Source: Anaerolineales bacterium UBA2395 (GTDB lineage: Bacteria > Chloroflexota > Anaerolineae > Anaerolineales > Villigracilaceae). Taken from it: a stretch of DNA of 64,000 nucleotides. Of the stretch, positions 1 to 7,031 are shown piece after piece. The stretch lies in contig DDSH01000030.1 of assembly GCA_002343775.1 (NCBI GenBank), positions 198,725 through 262,724 of the forward strand, given 5' to 3'. The translations under genes and the position numbers were made by a program. How positions within the stretch are numbered: the stretch's first letter is position 1; the number at the start of each line of letters is the position of its first letter. The notes beneath the pieces were generated by a model. That model was not told the DNA's origin, searched no databases, and worked only from the letters and a program-made list of their open reading frames with translations.

Positions 1-2
1 TC

Positions 3-926
3 TCTCGTTGGGGCGGTGGGGGCAAGCCTATCCTGCTGCTTTGCCACATGGATACGGTCTTTGCCCTTGGCGCGCTGGCGAATATGCCGTATCGTGAAGC
101 CGACGGAAAGATTTTTGGTCCTGGCGTCTCAGACATGAAGGCAAGCATTGTCATTGCGTTGGCTGGGATCGAAGATGCTCTCCAGCGCGGATTGAACCGC
201 CCGGTGACGCTGCTGTGTACCTCCGACGAAGAGATCGGCAGCCACACCTCACGCGAACATATCGAACGCCTCGCATTGGAATCGGAACTGGTGCTGGTGA
301 TGGAGCCAGGCATGATGGACGGCGCGTTGAAGACATGGCGCAAAGGCGGTGGCGGGTTCGACATCACCGTGCGCGGGCGCGCGGCGCACGCGGGCGGCGA
401 CCATGAAAAGGGACGTAATGCCATCGAAGAAATGGCGCATCAGATTCTGGCGATTCAGAACCTGACCGATTACTCCAAAGGGACCACGCTCAATGTGGGC
501 GTGATAAACGGCGGGACGGTTTCGAATGTGGTGCCGGATGAGTGCAGTATCGAAGTGGATGTCCGCATCCTTCAACCCGACGAGTGGCAGCGCATCGACA
601 GTGCGGTGCGCAGCCTTAAGCCTTTGTTGGATGGAACTTCCATTCAGATCAGGGGCGGCTTGAACCGTGGACCGATGCCTTTCGATGCGCGCATGAAAGC
701 CACGTTTGAGAAAGCCAGTTCGATCGCGTCTCAAATTGGCGTGGACCTCAAAGCAAGTGGCACGGGCGGAGTCTCAGATGCGAACTTTGTCGCGCCATTG
801 GGCATCCCTGTGTTGGACGGGTTGGGTGCGATTGGGGAGGGTTATCACTCGGAGCGTGAATATATTTTTGCGGATAGTATCCCTCAGCGTGTGAATCTAT
901 TGTCCGCGTTGCTGCAAGGGTGGTAG
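3..926 (+). CDS. M20 family metallopeptidase (carboxypeptidase G2-like), 5' end cut by window
   Basis: The reading frame is open from base 3 and the first residues include the metal-binding HMDT motif, so the gene begins upstream and the ATG at 48 is internal. Other M20 landmarks follow in order: GPGVSDMK (bridging Asp), SDEEIGS (catalytic Glu and metal Glu), MEPG (metal Glu), a dimerisation domain opening with FDITVRGRAAHAGG, and GYHSERE (last metal His). The family hydrolyses peptide or amide bonds with two zinc ions; the HAGG region and gene length suggest the glutamate carboxypeptidase branch. Substrate is not readable from sequence. The next gene starts 6 bases after the stop, so the two may be cotranscribed. 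Confidence 0.9.
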   Translation, partial: SRWGGGGKPILLLCHMDTVFALGALANMPYREADGKIFGPGVSDMKASIVIALAGIEDALQRGLNRPVTLLCTSDEEIGSHTSREHIERLALESELVLVMEPGMMDGALKTWRKGGGGFDITVRGRAAHAGGDHEKGRNAIEEMAHQILAIQNLTDYSKGTTLNVGVINGGTVSNVVPDECSIEVDVRILQPDEWQRIDSAVRSLKPLLDGTSIQIRGGLNRGPMPFDARMKATFEKASSIASQIGVDLKASGTGGVSDANFVAPLGIPVLDGLGAIGEGYHSEREYIFADSIPQRVNLLSALLQGW

Positions 927-932
927 GAAGTT

Positions 933-1628
933 TTGACCGTGGTTCGTAAGTTTCGCCCACCGGTGATTGACCAGCTGCTTTTCATTGCTCGCTGCCCCTG
1001 GTCTATCATCGGTTACCTCTTTCTTCTTTCCTTTTTCGTTGTTTCCTGTGGTTCTGTCACACCACCTGCCCAACCGCAAACGGTGACGGTGTATGCCTCA
1101 CCTTCGGTTGAACCGTGGATGGGTGAGGTCTTTGCTTGCGGGTCTGCGGGGAATATCATGATTCGCGTCACGGCAGATGCTCCGGATGTTTCGCTTCGGC
1201 TGGGTGATCCGGATGATGTCTCTCGGAATGTTTATCAAATTGGGGAAGATGAAGTATTGGTTGTTGTGAACCGCGAGAGCTCACTGCAAAACCTGTCGCT
1301 GCGAGAGGTGCAAGCCTTGTTCGCAGGGCAGGCAGATGAGCCTGTTCAGGTGTGGATTTTCCCGTCAGAGTTGGATATTTCCGGGTTGTTCGACCAATTT
1401 GTAATGGAAGGAAGAAGCGTCACTTCGTTTGCGAGAATCGCCGTCAGCCCGGATGAAATGTCGGAGGCGATTAATTCCACTCCCAATGCAATTGGGGTCA
1501 TTCCGGCACGTTGGGGAAGGGGGGATGCCCGCGCGGTGTATTCGGCGGGAAACTTTCCCGTACTTGCTTTGACGAGCGGGGAGCCGCAGGGTGCCGTGCG
1601 CGATTTGCTCACCTGCTTGCAACAATAG
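933..1628 (+). CDS. Lipoprotein with periplasmic-binding-protein-like (PstS-type) domain
   Basis: A 231-residue protein with TTG start, a hydrophobic segment at about residues 25-38 and a lipobox-like FVVSC ending at Cys39, so probably an exported lipoprotein. The remainder resembles the phosphate/tungstate-type solute-binding fold: residues such as EVLVVVNRES, LSLREVQALFAG and AIGVIPARW match the pattern of PBP-like domains (PF12849 type). No ABC phosphate permease lies nearby, so a role as transporter subunit is uncertain; it could be a stand-alone sensor or binding protein. The N-terminal stretch before the hydrophobic segment is long for a signal peptide, so the true start could be a later codon. 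Confidence 0.6.
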   Translation: MTVVRKFRPPVIDQLLFIARCPWSIIGYLFLLSFFVVSCGSVTPPAQPQTVTVYASPSVEPWMGEVFACGSAGNIMIRVTADAPDVSLRLGDPDDVSRNVYQIGEDEVLVVVNRESSLQNLSLREVQALFAGQADEPVQVWIFPSELDISGLFDQFVMEGRSVTSFARIAVSPDEMSEAINSTPNAIGVIPARWGRGDARAVYSAGNFPVLALTSGEPQGAVRDLLTCLQQ

Positions 1629-1654
1629 ATTCTCATCCAACATTTAGTTTTGGC

Positions 1655-1682
1655 TTGACAGATTGCGCCGGGGTGGTAATAT
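1655..1682 (+). promoter_or_regulatory. Sigma-70-type promoter of the ABC/sensor operon
   Basis: TTGACA at 1655-1660 and TAATAT at 1677-1682 are separated by 16 bases, close to the bacterial housekeeping consensus. It lies 38 bases upstream of the chosen start of the membrane protein at 1720 and directly next to the AAACCGGTTT pair. Confidence 0.75.
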
Positions 1683-1684
1683 GT

Positions 1685-1711
1685 AAACCGGTTTGTATTA
1701 CAAACCGGTTT
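1685..1711 (+). promoter_or_regulatory. Duplicated palindromic operator AAACCGGTTT
   Basis: Two perfect copies of the 10-base palindrome AAACCGGTTT (1685-1694 and 1702-1711) are centred 17 bases apart and cover the expected transcription start and early leader. That position is typical of a repressor site. The most likely ligand is the winged-helix regulator encoded at 2354, which would make the operon autoregulated; this is inference. Confidence 0.65.
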
Positions 1712-1719
1712 GGAGAAGC

Positions 1720-2361
1720 ATGGATCAGAGTTATCATGAAATTCAACAGCGCATCCGGCATTATTGGTTCAAGGACGGTATTGGCGAGGTCGCTGTTGGC
1801 TGGTTGTTCATCGCGCTTGCGCTGTACTTTGCTGGACATCGCGTAGTTTCGCCCGCTCCCAATGTGCCGCTGTATCTAAACCTGGGGTTGTTCCTTGTAT
1901 TAGCGGTAGGGCTGGTGTTGACGCGAAAATTGATCTCTGTTTTGAAAATGCACATTACCTATCCGCGTACCGGGTATGTTGAATACTATCTCGAGGCGAG
2001 CGTATCGCTGCCTGCAAAGATTGCGATTTGGACGCTTGGTATATTATTCGTCGTTTTGTTGGTGGCAGTTGGACGGTGGGTGGGAACCTTTCAATGGATT
2101 CCTGCATTTTTGGGATTGATCTTTGGGGTGGTGCTGTTCGTCCTGCAACGAACCGCTTCAGGCTTGATGCGCTTTAATTATCACGCTGTTGTTTCGGTGT
2201 TGCTGGGTGGAGGCGTATCGCTGGTGGATGGATTCACTGCTCAATATAGTCTGAGTTGGTATTACGGGATATTTGGCGGGTGGCTGGTCGTTTGGGGGAT
2301 TGGGGTGTTGGCAAGGTACCTGCGGGAAAATCCGCTGCCGGAGGGAGGGTCTGATGAGTGA
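1720..2361 (+). CDS. Integral membrane protein, unknown function
   Basis: A protein of 213 residues starting at the ATG at 1720, which has a GGAG ribosome site 5 bases upstream; an in-frame ATG-like start at 1693 lies inside the operator and is less likely. About six hydrophobic segments are visible (for example around VGWLFIALALYFAG, LGLFLVLAVGLVL, IAIWTLGILFVVLLVAV, AFLGLIFGVVLFVL and WYYGIFGGWLVVWGIGVL). No catalytic motif is recognised. It overlaps the following regulator gene by 8 bases (ATGAGTGA), which implies translational coupling, so it may be the sensor or target partner of that regulator, as seen for other membrane protein/regulator pairs. Confidence 0.75.
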   Translation: MDQSYHEIQQRIRHYWFKDGIGEVAVGWLFIALALYFAGHRVVSPAPNVPLYLNLGLFLVLAVGLVLTRKLISVLKMHITYPRTGYVEYYLEASVSLPAKIAIWTLGILFVVLLVAVGRWVGTFQWIPAFLGLIFGVVLFVLQRTASGLMRFNYHAVVSVLLGGGVSLVDGFTAQYSLSWYYGIFGGWLVVWGIGVLARYLRENPLPEGGSDE

Positions 2362-2662
2362 TGATCTGCGCTCCCTGACCGACCTTGACCGTATCATTCA
2401 TGAACCGGCGCGGTTGCTGGTGGTCACCATTCTTTCCAGTGTGGTCAGCGCCGATTTCCTCTTCCTCCAGCGCGAGACTGGTCTGACCAAGGGCAACCTC
2501 TCTGCGCATCTCTCCCGTTTGGAGGAGGCTGGGTACGTGAAGATCGAAAAGACATTTAAAGGGAAACTGCCGCTGACCATCTGTAAATTGACGGCTGCCG
2601 GTCAGAAGGCGCTCGCTAAGTACCGTGAACAGGTACAAAACTTTATGAGGAAAACAAGCTGA
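2354..2662 (+). CDS. Winged-helix transcriptional regulator
   Basis: A 102-residue protein whose start at 2354 overlaps the preceding stop. The sequence fits a MarR/ArsR-like winged helix: helix 1 RIIHEPARLLVVTILSS, recognition region TGLTKGNLSAHLSRLEEAGY, then the wing VKIEKTFKGKLPLTICKLT and a C-terminal helix. Such short regulators (HTH_27-like) usually control adjacent efflux operons. The paired AAACCGGTTT site upstream of the operon is the natural candidate operator. Effector unknown; no cysteine or metal-binding cluster is present. Confidence 0.85.
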   Translation: MSDDLRSLTDLDRIIHEPARLLVVTILSSVVSADFLFLQRETGLTKGNLSAHLSRLEEAGYVKIEKTFKGKLPLTICKLTAAGQKALAKYREQVQNFMRKTS

Positions 2663-2717
2663 TTAACTTGATAACTCTTTGCAAACTACACCCGAAAATT
2701 TCAAGGAACATCAGCGG

Positions 2718-2723
2718 TACAAT
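2718..2723 (+). promoter_or_regulatory. Possible -10 element before ABC ATPase gene
   Basis: TACAAT lies 11 bases upstream of the ATG at 2735, in the only gap (72 bases) of this block. No good -35 element is seen at the right distance, so an internal promoter is only possible. Confidence 0.3.
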
Positions 2724-2734
2724 GACAATACTCT

Positions 2735-3469
2735 ATGGATACTCCTTTGATTGAAATCAAGAACTTATCAAAAACCTATTCCACTGCCGCAGGGGATTTT
2801 CCGGCGTTAAAGAACATCAGCATGACCGTTGCCAAGGGTGAGTTCCTTGGCGTGGTGGGCAAATCTGGTGCGGGGAAATCCACCCTGTTGAACATGATCA
2901 ACGGTGTGGATGAACTGACCAGCGGCGAGGTACTCGTTCATACGGACGGTCAGCGCGTATCGGTCCATGGCATGAGCGAAGATGAAAAAGCCCAATGGCG
3001 CGGAAGGACAATGGGAGTCGTTTACCAATCGTTCCAGTTGCTGCCCATGCTGACGCTTGTCGAAAACATCACCCTGCCGATGGATCTAAGCGGTGACTTC
3101 AAACCGCGCCAGGCGCGCGAACGTGCGATTGAACTTTTGCGCCTGGTCGAGATCGAAGAACATGCCGACAAACTGCCTGCCTTCATCTCCGGTGGGCAGC
3201 AGCAGCGTGTGGCAATTGCGCGCGCGCTGGCGAACGACCCCGATATTCTTGTCGCAGATGAGCCGACCGGCAGCTTGGATTCCGTCACTGCGGATCACAT
3301 CTTCGATGTCTTTTCGCATCTCGTTTCAGATCGCGGCAAGACCATCATCATGGTCACACACGACATGGGCTTGAAGAGTCGCTTCACGCGTTCGCTCACC
3401 CTTGTTGATGGGGAACTGGCGGTGAAAACCGAAGCGGATGACAAGCCGAAGAGGAGCCGCACGAAATGA
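2735..3469 (+). CDS. ABC transporter ATP-binding protein (MacB/LolD type)
   Basis: A 244-residue complete nucleotide-binding domain. Walker A GKSGAGKST is at residues 42-50, Q-loop near VVYQSFQLLPMLTLVEN (95-111), signature ISGGQ at 151-155, Walker B ILVADE at 171-176 followed by PTGSLD, and the switch His in VTHD near 208. The FQLLPMLTLVEN and PTGSLD features are typical of ATPases that power FtsX/MacB permeases rather than importers. The gene overlaps the next ATPase by 4 bases (ATGA). The permease at 9121 and adaptor at 11616 are the likely partners, giving a MacAB-like efflux or lipoprotein/lipid extrusion system. Confidence 0.93.
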   Translation: MDTPLIEIKNLSKTYSTAAGDFPALKNISMTVAKGEFLGVVGKSGAGKSTLLNMINGVDELTSGEVLVHTDGQRVSVHGMSEDEKAQWRGRTMGVVYQSFQLLPMLTLVENITLPMDLSGDFKPRQARERAIELLRLVEIEEHADKLPAFISGGQQQRVAIARALANDPDILVADEPTGSLDSVTADHIFDVFSHLVSDRGKTIIMVTHDMGLKSRFTRSLTLVDGELAVKTEADDKPKRSRTK

Positions 3470-4662
3470 CCAAACCGACCCACAAAAAGGCGCCGCATCT
3501 TTCTTCGGGAAAGGCGCGGACTCCGCACAAAGCGGCTCCACGCCGTGTGCATGATGCCGTTCCAGATGCGATCATCGAAATGCGCGGCATAATCAAACGA
3601 TTCTCCAACGCAGCAGGAGAGTTCACCGTCCTCAAAGGCGTGGACTTGATCATCAACCGCGGCGAATTCGTCTCCATCGTCGGCAAGTCTGGAAGCGGAA
3701 AATCCACCCTGTTGAACATGATCACCGGTATCGACCATCCCTCCGATGGACAGGTGATCGTCAATCATAACGACATCTATACCGGTGTGAGCGAGAGTGC
3801 GCGCTCGAAGTGGCGCGGAAAGAACCTTGGCATTGTCTTTCAATTCTTCCAATTACTGCCCATGCTGACCCTGCTAGAGAACGTCATGCTCCCGATGGAT
3901 TATGTGGACATGTACGACTTCGACGAGCGTCCGCAACGGGCGATGGAACTATTGAAGTTGGTCGGCTTGGAGCAATTTGCAAACAAACTACCCGTGCTGG
4001 TTTCGACCGGTCAACAGCAGTTGGCGGCGATTGCGCGCGCCATGGCATGTGACCCGCCGCTTCTCATCGCGGACGAACCAACTGGCAACCTTGATACCCG
4101 TTCCGCAGATACCATCATCCAACTCTTTGAGCATTTCGTGGAACAGGGCAAGACCGTCGTCATGGTCACGCATGACCCGTCTTTGACCTCGCGTACACAT
4201 CGCAACATCATCCTTTCGGATGGTGAACTGATCGATGAAACCATCTCGCGTTCGCTGCCGCAACTGCGTCACCGCCACATGCTGGAATTTACAAAGATCG
4301 CTGAACGCAGAACTTACCAGCCGCATGAGACCATCCTCTCGCAGGATCAACGTGTGGATAACTTCTTTATGATCCGCAAGGGCGAAGTAGAAGTGGTCTT
4401 ACAAAAAGCACGTAGCAAGGAAACCATTCTTTCCCGTTTGGGCGCTGACCAGTTCTTTGGCGATATTGAATTGCTGCGTGGCGGCAAATCGATTGCCAAC
4501 GTGCGGGCAGGAAATGACGAGGTCGAAGTGTTGATGCTGCCGCGAGCGGATTTCGTCCGCGTCATGGAAGAGTCTCCGATCACAGCGGAGGCGGTGGGGA
4601 AGATCGTGCAGAAACGACTCGAAGAACATCGCATGGCAGACCCGAGAAAGACTCGCAGATAA
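3466..4662 (+). CDS. ABC ATPase fused to a cyclic-nucleotide-binding-like domain
   Basis: 398 residues in two parts. Residues about 35-262 are a MacB/LolD-type ATPase: Walker A GKSGSGKST at 73-81, Walker B LLIADE at 199-204, PTGNLD, and VTHD with His235. The signature is altered to STGQQQLAA (180-188) in place of SGGQQQRVA. Residues about 273-385 form a Crp/cNMP-type effector fold, with FMIRKGEVEVVL and FFGDIELLRGG matching the conserved beta-barrel and phosphate-cassette regions; the usual cassette Arg-Ser is Lys-Ser (KSIANVRA). The N-terminal 35 residues are basic and rich in His/Lys. It probably heterodimerises with the preceding ATPase and lets a small ligand or second messenger gate transport; that is inference. 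Confidence 0.88.
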   Translation: MTKPTHKKAPHLSSGKARTPHKAAPRRVHDAVPDAIIEMRGIIKRFSNAAGEFTVLKGVDLIINRGEFVSIVGKSGSGKSTLLNMITGIDHPSDGQVIVNHNDIYTGVSESARSKWRGKNLGIVFQFFQLLPMLTLLENVMLPMDYVDMYDFDERPQRAMELLKLVGLEQFANKLPVLVSTGQQQLAAIARAMACDPPLLIADEPTGNLDTRSADTIIQLFEHFVEQGKTVVMVTHDPSLTSRTHRNIILSDGELIDETISRSLPQLRHRHMLEFTKIAERRTYQPHETILSQDQRVDNFFMIRKGEVEVVLQKARSKETILSRLGADQFFGDIELLRGGKSIANVRAGNDEVEVLMLPRADFVRVMEESPITAEAVGKIVQKRLEEHRMADPRKTRR

Positions 4663-4685
4663 CGAAGAGTTCACACAAAGCGCAA

Positions 4686-6581
4686 ATGAATTCTGACCCG
4701 CGTAGCCTCCCGCAAGTGTTGTACATCGCCGACAGCGACGAATCCCGTTCGCTGGTGCGGCGTTTGCTTGCCGCTACATATGTGGTGCTCGAAGCCGCCA
4801 ATCCATTGGACGGTTTGCAACTGGCAGAGGAGACACATCCCAACCTGGTGCTGATCGACGATAATCTTCAGCACATCACTGGCAATGAAGCGGCGACGCG
4901 CCTGCGCAAGCTGCTGCCCGAAACACCCATCATCATCGTGTCCGCAGACACGTCTTCCGGCGCCAGGGAGCGTGCTCTTGCTGCTGGCGCAGTGGGATTC
5001 ATCCCCAAGCCCATCGGCGGTGATTTTGAGGAACTTGTTCAGGAATATCTGCACGGCAAGGTCGATGAACTGGAGAACGCCGAGGAATATCTGCGTGAGT
5101 ACCAAAAAGAACTCGCCGAAAAGATCGAAGATAAGACCCGTCAACTCACGAACACGGTCGAGCGCAATAAATATCTGTTGCAGCAAAATCAAAAGATGTT
5201 CGCCATGCTCGAACGCAGACATAAATTGCTCGAGACCGCTGCACGTGTCGGGCAGATGGTCACATCCATTCTCGACCTGAATGATTTGCTGCGGCATACG
5301 GTCAACATCATTTGCAGTGAATTCAATTTCTATTATTCAGGCATTTTTCTTGTGTCAGAAGATGCCCGTTGGGCGGTCTTGCGTGCCGGGTACGCACTTG
5401 CCGGGCGGCGCATGTTGGATACGAATTACCGCCTGCCAGTGGATGATAAATCGATGATCGGGCGCGCAATCTTGACTCAACAGGCGCAGATCGCGTTGGA
5501 TGTCGCTGGTGAGGAATCGCGCTTCAAGAATCCCTTTTTGCCTGATACTCGTTCCGAGATGGCTCTGCCGCTGACAGTGAATTCCATCTCGCTGGGTGCG
5601 GTCACCGTACAAAGCAGCGATCTCAATGCCTTCAATGAAGAAGACATCACATCTCTGCAAGCAATGGCAGACCAGATTGCGATCGCCATCAACAACGCAC
5701 GTTTGATGAAGGAACTTGAATCGGCAAATGCAGAGTTGCTGCGGACGAAAACCTATGAAGCTATCGCCACCGCCACAGGTGAAGCCATCCATTGGGTGGG
5801 GAATAAAGCTGCGCCGATCCCGGGAAGTGTCAGCCGTGTGCGGGAAGATGTCCGCTATTTGATCGCGCTGCTGGCACAGTTGGATGAATCGGCGTTGGAT
5901 AATGCTTCGTTGCAAACCGCAGTTCTAACGGTCAAGGAAGAAGCGCAGACGCTGGGGCTCGACCTCAAGCAGATTCTCGCAGAGATGTCTGCCATGAAAC
6001 CCAATCGTTTGCAGGCATTGGTCAGCGTTGAATCTTTGATGGAAGACCTGGACATCGCCGAGAACAGCGCCAACACCATTTTGGAGATCAAGGAAGGTTT
6101 AATCGGTCCCGCGCGTCAGCGCAATGATGCGAATGTTTCGCTCAAGGAGATGATTTCGAATACGGTTGCCAACATGGGTTTGCCTGACGGAGTGATCGAA
6201 ATGGGCTGGGCAGATGATATGCCGTTGGCGCATGTGGATGCGCGTCAGGTGGAGCAGGTGTTTAATAACCTCATCAAGAACGCTTGGGAAGCGTTGACGA
6301 TGGCAAAGGTTTCTGCCCCGAAGATTTACATTGTTGGTGCGCGCGACCATGACCCGAACTTTGTATCGGTAATGGTCAAAGATAATGGACCCGGGATTCC
6401 CGCGGAAATTCAGGAAAAGATCTGGGTGTCTTTCTTTACTACGAAAGGCGGCAAAGGCGGAACGGGATTGGGGCTTTCGGCGGTGATACAAATCGTAAAT
6501 CAACACGGCGGAAAGATCTGGTTGGAAAGTGAAGCGGGCAAAGGCGCGGCATTTTTTGTGCGTTTGCCGGTTGAAAAATAA
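4686..6581 (+). CDS. Hybrid sensor: receiver-GAF-histidine kinase
   Basis: 631 residues. An N-terminal receiver domain (about 10-125) has LIDDN with candidate phospho-Asp58; a coiled linker (130-195) follows, then a GAF domain (about 200-340) with DTRSEMALPL. The dimerisation/H-box is non-canonical: EAIHWVGNK with His369 takes the place of HELRNP-type sequence. The C-terminal HATPase domain shows an N-box (VFNNLIKNAWEAL), G1 (VKDNGPGIP), F-box (SFFTTKGG) and G2 (GTGLGLSAV). It lies inside the ABC operon and resembles the kinase at 7032, so the two probably sense related signals. Confidence 0.9.
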   Translation: MNSDPRSLPQVLYIADSDESRSLVRRLLAATYVVLEAANPLDGLQLAEETHPNLVLIDDNLQHITGNEAATRLRKLLPETPIIIVSADTSSGARERALAAGAVGFIPKPIGGDFEELVQEYLHGKVDELENAEEYLREYQKELAEKIEDKTRQLTNTVERNKYLLQQNQKMFAMLERRHKLLETAARVGQMVTSILDLNDLLRHTVNIICSEFNFYYSGIFLVSEDARWAVLRAGYALAGRRMLDTNYRLPVDDKSMIGRAILTQQAQIALDVAGEESRFKNPFLPDTRSEMALPLTVNSISLGAVTVQSSDLNAFNEEDITSLQAMADQIAIAINNARLMKELESANAELLRTKTYEAIATATGEAIHWVGNKAAPIPGSVSRVREDVRYLIALLAQLDESALDNASLQTAVLTVKEEAQTLGLDLKQILAEMSAMKPNRLQALVSVESLMEDLDIAENSANTILEIKEGLIGPARQRNDANVSLKEMISNTVANMGLPDGVIEMGWADDMPLAHVDARQVEQVFNNLIKNAWEALTMAKVSAPKIYIVGARDHDPNFVSVMVKDNGPGIPAEIQEKIWVSFFTTKGGKGGTGLGLSAVIQIVNQHGGKIWLESEAGKGAAFFVRLPVEK

Positions 6582-6633
6582 ATTTGCAGGGCAGGTGGTT
6601 TCTGCCCTTGCAGTGAAAATTTTTGGAGGCATT

Positions 6634-7020
6634 ATGACGACAGTTCTTTTGGTAGATGATGAAAGGTTGATCCAACGTAGTTTGGAGAAGACGCTCCTGC
6701 GCGCCGGGTTCGATGTGTTGACCGCATCGGATTGCAAAGACGGGAGCGAGGTCTTCTCGCTGAACGCATCTGCCGTGGATATTGCAGTGCTGGATTTGAA
6801 CATGCCCGGTTTTGATGGCATGCCCAAACCTGATGCTGGTTTTGATCTGCTGGTGGATCTGAAAAAACAGAAGCCCAACCTGCCGGTAGTGATCCTAACC
6901 GCATATGACGAAGTTAACAAAGCCAAGGATGCCGTCTCGAACGGTGCAAATGCATTCTTCGTTAAGGGGCGCGAGCAGGGATTGGTGGAATTGATCCAGA
7001 AGATTTTGAGTGGAAATTAA
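6634..7020 (+). CDS. Single-domain response regulator (CheY-like)
   Basis: 128 residues beginning at the ATG at 6634, which has a clear GGAGG 7 bases upstream; an earlier in-frame start would overlap the kinase gene. The receiver fold is complete: acidic pair D8/D9, phospho-acceptor Asp54 in VLDLNMPG, Thr in ILTAYDE and Lys in FFVKGRE. There is a small insertion after FDGM (PKPDAGFD). With no output domain it must act by protein contact or phosphotransfer, probably between the flanking GAF kinases. Confidence 0.9.
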   Translation: MTTVLLVDDERLIQRSLEKTLLRAGFDVLTASDCKDGSEVFSLNASAVDIAVLDLNMPGFDGMPKPDAGFDLLVDLKKQKPNLPVVILTAYDEVNKAKDAVSNGANAFFVKGREQGLVELIQKILSGN

Positions 7021-7031
7021 CAGAGGTACCT

